The translations under genes and the position numbers were made by a program. Of a stretch of DNA of 64,000 nucleotides, positions 55,435-64,000 are shown in pieces (positions within the stretch are counted from its first letter, which is position 1; each line of letters starts with the position of its first letter). Origin of the DNA: Doris montereyensis (lineage: Eukaryota > Mollusca > Gastropoda > Nudibranchia > Dorididae). The notes beneath the pieces were generated by a model that searched no databases, was not told where the DNA came from, and worked only from the letters and a program-made list of their open reading frames with translations. The DNA is taken from NCBI GenBank assembly GCA_037039925.1, contig JAXRKP010000594.1:33501-97500 (forward strand), given 5' to 3'.

Positions 55435-57445
55435 CTTTCTTTCTTTCTTTCTTTCTTTCTTTATCAGTTCCCATTCTACCTTCTGGTGAGTTTAGATGCC
55501 CAAAATGATCTTTCTTCAGGCTACCCTATCCTGACACTTTCTGTTTCCTTCTCTGAAGGTCAAATTTCTTTGTTTTAGTGCCTCTTTTATATCTTCTTCC
55601 CATTTTCTCTGTCTGCCTTTTGGTATTTTATATTGGGTTTTAACATTGTATATCGATTTAGCTATTCTCTTATCACTCGTTCTGTTTACATGCCCAAACT
55701 ATCTGAGTTGATTTATTTCTATCCTACTTTTTATGCCACCTGTTTTAGTTTGATGTCTTATTGTTCTTTTCATGATATTGTCTCTTTTAGTTTTCCCTAC
55801 CATTCTTCTGAGATATTTTATTTCAGCTGCTTGTACTCTACTGTAATCTCTACTGTCTGAGGTCCATATATCTCTGCCATAGAGGAGAGCTGTGTACTGT
55901 AATTTTGTTTTTTGTTCACAATTATTGTTTACCTATAAATACCTTTTCTAGATTATTGTCATTGCCTTTTGGATTCTCTGGCTGATTTTTTCTCTCAGTT
56001 TTCCCTCTGAGTTAAATATTACTCCTATGTAATTATAGCTTTGAACTTGCTCCAACATCTCTGCCCAGATTTTTTGCTTTAGTTTTCCTAGTTACTAGCA
56101 TTGCTTTGGATTTCTTTGCATTTACCTTCATTCCTTTTTTTATTTAGTTCATTGTTCAGCATATTGATATTATATTGAAGGTCACTTTATGATTTTTCAA
56201 AGCAGAGTTAAATCGTCAGCAAATGACAGCATTGATAAATTTACTGGTTTGAATTTCCACATACTTTCATTCATTTGCTTCATTTTTGAAGATGCCATTG
56301 CGACTGAATCCCTAAATGTGATAGATAAAAGAGAGCTAAGGATACAACCCTGTCTAATTCCTATATCTGTATCAAACTGTTCAAATACGTTTCCAGCTAC
56401 TCTCACTGTACATGCTGGTTTATTGTAAAAACTTTTAAGAGTTTCAATTCGACTTTGCTCTACACTATATTCCTTGAAAAATGCCATTGTTCATCCCTCC
56501 TCAGTGTCAAATATCTTTTCTAGGTCAGTAAAAAGAGGTGTAATGTTATTTGTCTGATTGTAAAAAATGGTCTTGTACACTTCTTCCTGGTCTTAATCCG
56601 CTATGATTCTTCAATCTGATCTTCTTCTCTTTTCCTCCATCTCATTTCTAGTATCCGAGCATACACTTTCCGGTACGCTTAGAAAAGTAGTGATATCCCT
56701 CTATAGCTTGATCATTCCATAGTTGATCCTTGCTTGAGTATTGGTAATATCGTTGCCTTTATCCAGTCATCAGATACCTGTTTTAACTTCCATACTGATT
56801 TACACATTTCATGCAATAGTTCGTCTGCCTCTCTCTCTCTCTTTGTTTTTACTCATTTATGGACAAACTTGGTTTGCTCCTGACGCCTTTCCTAGCTTAA
56901 CTTTTCGATTGCTGTTTGGACTTCTATGTTTGAGATATCTACACCTTCATTTGTCTGGTATGGATTTTTTAGTATTCTTACTAATTGATCTGTACTCATT
57001 GTTTCATAATATGCTCTGGGTTATAATTGCTGAAAACACTTTCTCCATGGTTCCATAATTTCACTGTTTTCCTTAATTTTTTTCTCCTTTGGTGTTCTTA
57101 ATTTGTCTAATTGGACATGCTTTGTTCTTGTTCATGCTCTTCATAGCGTAATTAGCTCGGTTGGTAGCACGCTTTCTTTTCATGGCGAGGCGATGGGTGC
57201 CGACGCAGAGGTCGCGGGTTCGATCCCCATGGTGGGCAGGATTTTTTCTGTCTATTCCTTGTGTTTGTCTCGTCTTTGTTCCTATGGGGCTTTCATGTTG
57301 TCTTGTGTCATTACATTCACATGATTTCCGTGGTAGCTTTCTTGATGTCTTCATCCACATTCTTCCCACTGTTCCTGTTTTGCTTTTCTCACTTAGTATT
57401 TGGCGACAGGTTTTTTCCTCACGTAAGCTATCATATCCTCTGGCC
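55435..57445 (-). mobile_element. RTE-like LINE, family B, copy C, with SINE insertion
   Basis: Minus strand, 3' end at the left: the tail (AAAG)n and the 3' terminus GGTAGAATGGGAACTGAT match copy B. The reverse transcriptase is legible as MAFFKEYSVEQSRIETLKSF, DTDIGIRQGCILSSLL and MLSFADDLTLL, so the catalytic FADD survives. 5' truncated near 57445, where a (TAG)n array begins; interrupted by a SINE at 57130-57330. Confidence 0.82.
57130..57330 (+). mobile_element. tRNA-derived SINE, family 4, inside LINE copy C
   Basis: A box TTAGCTCGGTTGGTAGCACG and B box GGTCGCGGGTTCGATCCCCA form a clear tRNA-like head, with an enlarged anticodon region, so it is not a working tRNA. The LINE sequence resumes on both sides. 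Body: TCTGTCTATTCCTTGTGTTTG and on. Confidence 0.8.
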
Positions 57446-57476
57446 TCTTCGTTTTTAAGTATTTAAAAAAAAAATA

Positions 57477-57510
57477 ACAGTAGTAGTCGCAGTAGTAATA
57501 CATGTAGTAA

Positions 57511-57587
<77 letters not shown>

Positions 57588-57725
57588 ATAGTAATAGTAG
57601 TAGTAGTAGTAGTAGTAGTAGCAGTAGTAGCAGTAGTAGTAGTAGTTGTAGTAGTAATAATAGTAGTAGTAATAGTAGTAATAGTAGTAGTAGTAGTAAT
57701 AGTAGTAGTAGTAATAGTAGTAGTG

Positions 57726-57764
<39 letters not shown>

Positions 57765-57856
57765 AGTAGTAGTAAGTAGTAGTAGTAGCAGTTGCAGTAG
57801 TAGTAGCAGTAGTAGTAGTAGTAGTAGTCATAGTAGTCAGTAGTAGCAGTAGCAGC

Positions 57857-57893
<37 letters not shown>

Positions 57894-58008
57894 TTATTAA
57901 TAGTAGTAGTAATAGTAGTAATAGTTGTTTGTAGCAGCAGCAGTAGCTTGTAGCAGCAGCAGTAGTAGTAGTAGTAGCAGCAGTAGCAGCAGTAGTAGTA
58001 GTATGAGC
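57477..58008 (+). repeat. (TAG)n array, about 530 bp, interrupted
   Basis: TAG/AGT repeats with TAA, GCAG and TTG interruptions, becoming AGCAGCAG then ATCATC at the right. Extends from the 5' end of LINE copy C. Confidence 0.97.
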
Positions 58009-58159
58009 ATCAGCATCACCATCATCATTAACATCATCATCATTATTAATATTTTTAATTAAATTAAAAACGTAAGAAATGTCATTATCTCTGAAAATCC
58101 GAATATTTCAATAATGTGATCGATGAATGTTTTGCATCTAAACATTTATTTCAGGTGAC

Positions 58160-59040
58160 CAGCAACTTCTATGGTAAATCTAGAAATCCAACACTTCCAA
58201 CTAACATTTTAAAACACGAATTGCCTCATCGTTTTAACGACTTTTTAACACAGTCTTGTCAACGGTAGATGTCTAAGTAATTTCTCAATTGCTTGCAAAA
58301 TAAGATCTTAAGAAAGTTCCGTTTTGAAATCTGCTAAAAAATTATGTTTTCTTGACCTACTCCCCGCATCATTGGTTTTCGAATGTTCAGATAAACTTCT
58401 CCTCTTTCACCAACATAATAAACGAGTCATTTTGTCTGGCTTAGTTCCTCATGCTTTAAAGAGGCGTTTGTACGTCCTCTTTTGAATAAAACCTGGCCTT
58501 GACGTAAACATCTTGAAAAATCACTGACCAGTTTCTAACTGAACTCGTACTTTCGAGGCTTGACCATTGCATATCTCTTTTTCTTTTTCTTTTTTTTTGG
58601 CCTCTCAAAACTAAATATGAATAAATTTCAAAGAACTCAAAATTCCACTGCTAGGCTTTATATCTAAATAATAAATAAAAAAGCAGCAAATCATATAACA
58701 CCAATTCTTAAAGAAAGAATTGCACTGGTTACCTATGAAACCCAGGATCAAATTCAAAGCTGATGTGATTGCTTTTAATTGTTTTAATGACACTGGCCCT
58801 CCTTACCTCAATCGATTGGTTAGACCCATCCCGTAATTCAAGACCAGCAAGTCATTTTCTCGCTGTTTCTTCTACTTTTAAACTTAATAGCTTCGGTAGA
58901 AGATCTTTTACATGCCCATACACCTAGAAAAACCCGAACATTGATCTTAGAAGTGCCAGAAATGTCGAAGCCTTCAAAAATAATTTGAATACCCATTTTA
59001 TAAGAAAATATGTTTTTTGTTAAACATCTTTCCGAGAAAT
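58160..59040 (+). mobile_element. CR1-like LINE fragment
   Basis: Broken plus-strand frames read LPHRFNDFF, then SFTNIINES and a KRRLYVLF-type joint, LSRLDHC-like, QNSTARL, HITPILKERIALVT and LEVPEMSKPSK-type residues: the order expected of a LINE ORF2 from before the reverse transcriptase to the C terminus, with a large internal deletion. Confidence 0.6.
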
Positions 59041-59058
59041 GGATAGGTAAGCACCTGT

Positions 59059-62000
59059 AACGGGAGTAGATGATCCACCATCTACGAGTCTCCTGCTGCC
59101 TTGCAGGTCGGTCTTAGCTGACCAAAGGCTAAGGACGTAAACCCTGACAGAAAATAACAACCTGCTGCCTTGCAGGCTGGTCTTGAATGACCAAAGGCCT
59201 GGGAGTTAACCATGACCGAAAATAACAAGGCCTGGTAGGGGGCCTCAAAGACAGCCCCACTATCTGTAGGGTACAGTGGGCTAATCCCCTGCTTATCCAA
59301 AACTAACTGATGCTGAGAAATAAATATAATATACCCGGCTTGACCTTTCAACAACAAACATGGAAACGAACACGGACTGTGATTTTTGGAACATGGAACG
59401 TTAGGGCAATAAATGGAAAAGAGTTAGAATTAGTTGAAGAAATGGAAAAATTCAAAGTAGACATTTTGGCTATTACAGAAACAAAGAAAAAGGACAAGGA
59501 ATAGAAACTGTAGGACCTAATCATATTTTAATCTTCTCATGAGTAGATGTCAAAGATAGAGCTAGAGCAGGAGTAGGTCTCCTAGTACATACAAGGCATA
59601 AAAAAACTACTAGAAAGGTGGAATTTTGAGCCCACGGCTATTAGAGGTAAATATTAAACCAAAAGGACGAGAAATTAAATTATTAATAGCTTATGGACCA
59701 AACGAAGACGCAACTAAAGAAGAAAAAGATATCTTCGAAAACGATTTACAAATAGCTGCAGAAATCTTAAACCCAAAACAGGAACTAATGCTTTTATGAG
59801 ATTTAAACGCTAGAGTAGGCAAAAATGTAGAAACGTCAGGAGGAGTAATAGGTAAAGATCGAGAGACAACAACTTCCCCAAATGGAGAGAGACTAATAGA
59901 TTTTTGCCTAAAGAATATCATGAAAATAGCCAACACCTTTTTCCTCATAATTATATCCACAAATAAACACGAGTAAACGAAGACAGGTGTGAAAAATTGA
60001 TGATAGACTACAAAATAGTTAGCAGCTCCTTTTATTTACAGTAGATTACTGACTGAAAAACAAACAAACAGAAAAAGAAAGAAAGAAAGCTACTAAACAC
60101 AAAATAGAGGAATTAAATAAACCAGGAGTAAAACATGTATACCAATCTAGGATAAAAAAAATATCAGTGAAAGACAGATGGGTCTGAATAATAGCACAAC
60201 AGAAGAAAAAGTGATGGCAGATCTATAAAGTAACACTCCTCAGTTGTACTGAAGAGGTCTGTGGTAGGAAACAAATTAAAGGAGAAAAACAGCATTAAGG
60301 AGAATGAGAATGTCAAGACTAAGATCAAAGAAAAGAAGGATGCCTGGAAGAAATACTTGCAAACAAAGACACCAGAGGATAGGATAGATTACGTGAATAA
60401 AAGAACTATCGCCAAAGAGGAAGTTAGAAAAGCAAAAACAGGAACAATGGGAAGAGTATAGACAAAGACTCCAAGAAAGCTATCAAGGAAATCAAAGCTG
60501 TTCTGGGGGGGGGGGCAAAGAAGAGCATGAGGAAGATCAAAGCATGCCCAATACGACAAATTAAGAATGCCAAAGGAGAAATTATGAAAGAAGACAGCCA
60601 AATCATGGAAGCGTGGAGAAAGTATTTTCAACAATTACATAATCCTCAGAATATATGAAACAAGGAGTAAAGATCAATTAGTAAAAGTAACAAGTAATCC
60701 AGAGGAGACAGCTGAAGATGTAGATATATCAATGGAAGAAATCCAAACAGCTATAAGAAAAGTGAAATTAGGAAAAGCCCGAGGAGCAGATCAAGTTTAT
60801 CCAGAAAATGATTAAAAACCAAGGGAGAGAGGCAGACAAACTACTACATGCAATGTGCGGTGCCAACAAGCATGGAAGTTCAAATAGGTGCCAGACGACT
60901 GGAAAAAAGGGAACAGTAGTACCAATGCATAAAGAAAAGATCAACTATGGAATGCTCAAACTATAGAGGGATATCACTACTTAGCGTACCAGGAAAAGTG
61001 TATGCAAGGATACTGGAAATGAGACTAAGGGAAAGAGAAGAAGATCAGATTGAAGAGCATCAGAGTGGATTTAGACCAGGAAGAAATGTACAAAACCACA
61101 TATTTACAATTAGACAAATAATAGAAAAATTCCTTGAGAGAAACGTTGACTTGCACTTGTGTTTTATTGACTTAGAAAATGCATTTGACACTGTGAGGGA
61201 CGAACTATGGCATTCCTTAAAAGAACACAATGTAGAGCAACATTTAATAGAAGCCATTAAAAGTTTCTACAATAAACCAACATGTGCAGTGAGAGTAGCT
61301 GGAAATGTATCTGAAGAATTTGATGTAAAATATAGGAGTAAGACAGGGTTGTATCCTAAGTTCTCTTTTGTTTATCACATTTATGGATTCAGTCGCAAAG
61401 ACATCCTCAAAAATGAAGAAAATGAATGTATGTATGTGGAAGCTCAAACCAGTAAATGTATCAATGCTTTCATTTGCCGATGATTTAGTTCTGTTTGGAA
61501 AATCAGAAAGTGACCTTCAGTCGAATATCAACATAATGAACAATGAACTAAATAAAAGAGGAATGAGAGTAAATGCAAAGAAAACCAAAACAATGCTAGT
61601 AAGTAGGTAAGCTAAAACACAAAATCTTAAATTGAGCAGTGAGAATTTAGAACAAGTTCACCGCTACAATTACCTACTAGGAGTAATGATTAACTCAGAG
61701 GAAAAACTAAGAGAAGAAATCAGCCGGAGAATCAAAAGGCAAGTGTAATATATAACCATCTAGGAAAGGCATTTGTAGGTAAGCAAGAATTGTCAACAAA
61801 AAACCAAAATGACAGTATACAATACAGTTTATTGTCCTACTCTCCTTTTGGCAGTGAAACCTGGACATTAGAGAATACAGTAGAGTGCAGGCAGCTGAAA
61901 TTAAATATCTAAGAAGAGTGGTAGGGAAAACTAAAAGAGACAAAATCAGAAACACAACAATAAGAGATCAAACCAAAGCAGATGGCGTAAAAACTAAGAT

Positions 62001-62270
62001 AGAAACAAATCAATTGAGATGGTTTGGGCATGTAAACAGAATGAAAGACAATAAAACATCTAAATCAGTATACAGTGCTAAAGCTCAAGGTAAAAGACCA
62101 AAAGGCAGACCTCGGAGAAAGTGGGAAGCAGATATAAAAGAGGCATTGAAGCATAGAAATTTAACTGTTTTGGAAGGAAATAGAAAATGCTAGGACATGG
62201 CATCCTGGAAAAAGATCATCTCGGGTATCTGAACCCATACGCTTAAAGGTAGAATGGGAACTGATTAATA
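59059..62270 (+). mobile_element. RTE-like LINE, family B, copy B, nearly full length
   Basis: Starts CGGGAGTAGATGATCC. Endonuclease: TWNVRAINGKELELVEEMEK, VDILAITETKKKD, then a decayed middle. Reverse transcriptase: NYRGISLLSVPGKVYARILE, HQSGFRPGRNVQNHI, FIDLENAFDTVRDELW, MLSFADDLVLFGKSESDLQS, and a C terminus with WFGHVNRM and GRPRRKWEADIKEAL. Ends GGGAACTGATTAATAAATT running into (ATT)n. Multiple frameshifts make it inactive. Copies A and C belong to the same family. Confidence 0.9.
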
Positions 62271-62276
62271 AATTAA

Positions 62277-62757
<481 letters not shown>

Positions 62758-62884
62758 CTTTATCATCATCATTATTATCATGATGATCATCATCATCATA
62801 ATTATTATCATTATTATTATCATCATCATCATCATCATTATTATTATTTTTTTTTTTAAATTAATTAATTTGTTTTTATTATCA

Positions 62885-64000
62885 TCATCATTATCAAATT
62901 CATAACAACCAAACTGAAAAGGTGATTAACATATTATCCAAACTAACCATGAAGAAAGCATGTGATCCAGATGAACTAAAAGGGATCGTACTAAAGACAT
63001 GTCGCTATGAATTGGCACCAATATTTACAACAAGCTTTAACCTGTCCATTCAAACACATACACTACCAGATGCATGGAAACGATCAGAGCTGATTCCCGT
63101 GCCAAGGAAAATCCCACTGGAAAAATCATGAATGATCTAAGGCCAGCCCTCATTCCCATAGCTATTAAATGTCTAGAAAGAATTATATTAGAAATTTTTT
63201 TAAAAAGTACATTGTATACCCAACATCCGATACAATTTGCTTACAAGGCAAGAATGGGAGTTGAGGATGCTATACTGCTTTTTCTGTACAACATATACTC
63301 TCACATTAACAAGCCAAAAGATTCTATAGAATACTTTTGATTGATTTTTCATCCGCGTTCAATACGATTCAGCCTCATATATTAATGGGAAAACTACTAA
63401 AATACAATAAAAATAAAAACGCTGCTCTTCATTGCAAACATATTCTTTGGGTACTTGACTTCCTTTCCAATCGTGCCCAATAATGTAAGATTAAATAAAT
63501 CCAGGTCAGAAGTTATTGTTATCAATACCGGCGCTCCACAGGACTGTGTGTTATCACTAGTCTTATTTACACTTAACACCGATGATTGCCGAATTGATGC
63601 CGATGATGTCAAATTGTTAAAGTTTGCCTGTGATTCGACAATATAGGGTTTCATAGAAAGCTCGGAACTGGAGTACCGGGAACAAATCAATTACTTTACA
63701 GATTGGTGTGACACCCATCACCTGACCCTAAATGTAAATAAAGCAAAAGAAATAGTGATCGACTTAAGGTGTAAGAAAGAACATATCAGTCCAATAATGA
63801 TAAAGGTTGAAGAGGTTGAAATAGTTGAGAGCTATAAATACCTTGGAATTCATGTAGATCAAAAGTTGACCTGGAGTAATCATTCTACAGAAGTGTTAAA
63901 AAATCTCGATAACGTTTGCACTTTTTAAGAAAACTTCAAAGCCTCAAAGTAGACACTAAAATTATATTGTTTTTCTATCGATCAATGATTGAGAGTATAC
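62885..64000 (+). mobile_element. LINE of another clade (L2/Rex1-like), truncated by window edge
   Basis: Broken plus-strand frames encode MKKACDPDELKGIVLK, LPDAWKRSELIPVPR, LIDFSSAFNTIQPHIL, TGAPQDCVLSLVLFTLNTDD, INYFTDWCDTHHLTLNVNKA and VESYKYLGIHVDQKLTW. The catalytic YADD region is damaged (IDADDVKLLKF). The element continues past the right edge. Clade is inferred from recalled motif style only. Confidence 0.8.

Noticed and set aside
57149..57240. Possible tRNA gene
   Set aside because: A and B boxes are good, but the stretch between them is too long for an anticodon arm and variable loop, and a SINE body follows inside a LINE.
57463..57831. Poly-Leu frame of 122 codons
   Set aside because: Read-through of the (TAG)n array on the complementary strand.

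Overview
This is metazoan nuclear DNA: AT-rich, intron-dense and full of retroposons, DNA transposons and very long microsatellites. Two protein-coding genes were found by reading exons with matched splice phases. The mix of tRNA-derived SINEs, RTE- and CR1-like LINEs, a Polinton-type element, TAGATC hexamer repeats and large (CT)n, (TAG)n and (ATT)n arrays suggests a marine invertebrate. A mollusc, perhaps a gastropod, is my guess at low confidence.

Layout. (1) 3525-23235, minus strand: ten exons of a DUF389-family integral membrane protein. The start exon is at 23235 and the C-terminal exons are expected beyond the left edge. Its introns hold SINE copies, CR1-like LINE fragments, a Polinton/Maverick-type element with near-identical termini and a 6-bp target duplication (9829-15030) that encodes only a broken family-B DNA polymerase, and an RTE-like LINE (18306-21809) inserted into an older LINE. 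(2) 23545-26570: an RTE-like LINE fused to an inverted piece of the same family, then a roughly 1.6 kb upstream stretch with TAGATC repeats and a (CTA)n array. (3) 28204-48029, plus strand: STK11/LKB1, the tumour-suppressor kinase that activates AMPK-family kinases. Exons 1-6, 8 and 9 are recognisable, and exons 2-6 have exactly the sizes and phases I recall for human STK11. Exon 7 is visible only as two damaged partial copies between two (CT)n arrays, and exon 8 carries a one-base excess in a C run. The introns hold TIR elements, a 37-bp minisatellite and SINEs. (4) 48030-58070: no gene seen; piggyBac-like and other MITE candidates, a 0.7 kb (CT)n array, a minus-strand RTE-like LINE carrying a SINE, and a 0.5 kb (TAG)n array. 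(5) 58160-64000: a CR1-like LINE fragment, a nearly full-length RTE-like LINE ending in a 0.5 kb (ATT)n array, and a second type of LINE running off the right edge.

The two genes are divergent, with start codons about 5 kb apart (23235 minus, 28204 plus), separated by the LINE pair. Nothing indicates a functional link. The least ordinary items are the polymerase-only Polinton-type element, split near its N terminus by a TTAA-flanked MITE; the damaged, duplicated exon 7 of STK11; a short repeat sitting exactly on the STK11 exon 1 donor; and two elements with different termini that share one internal core.
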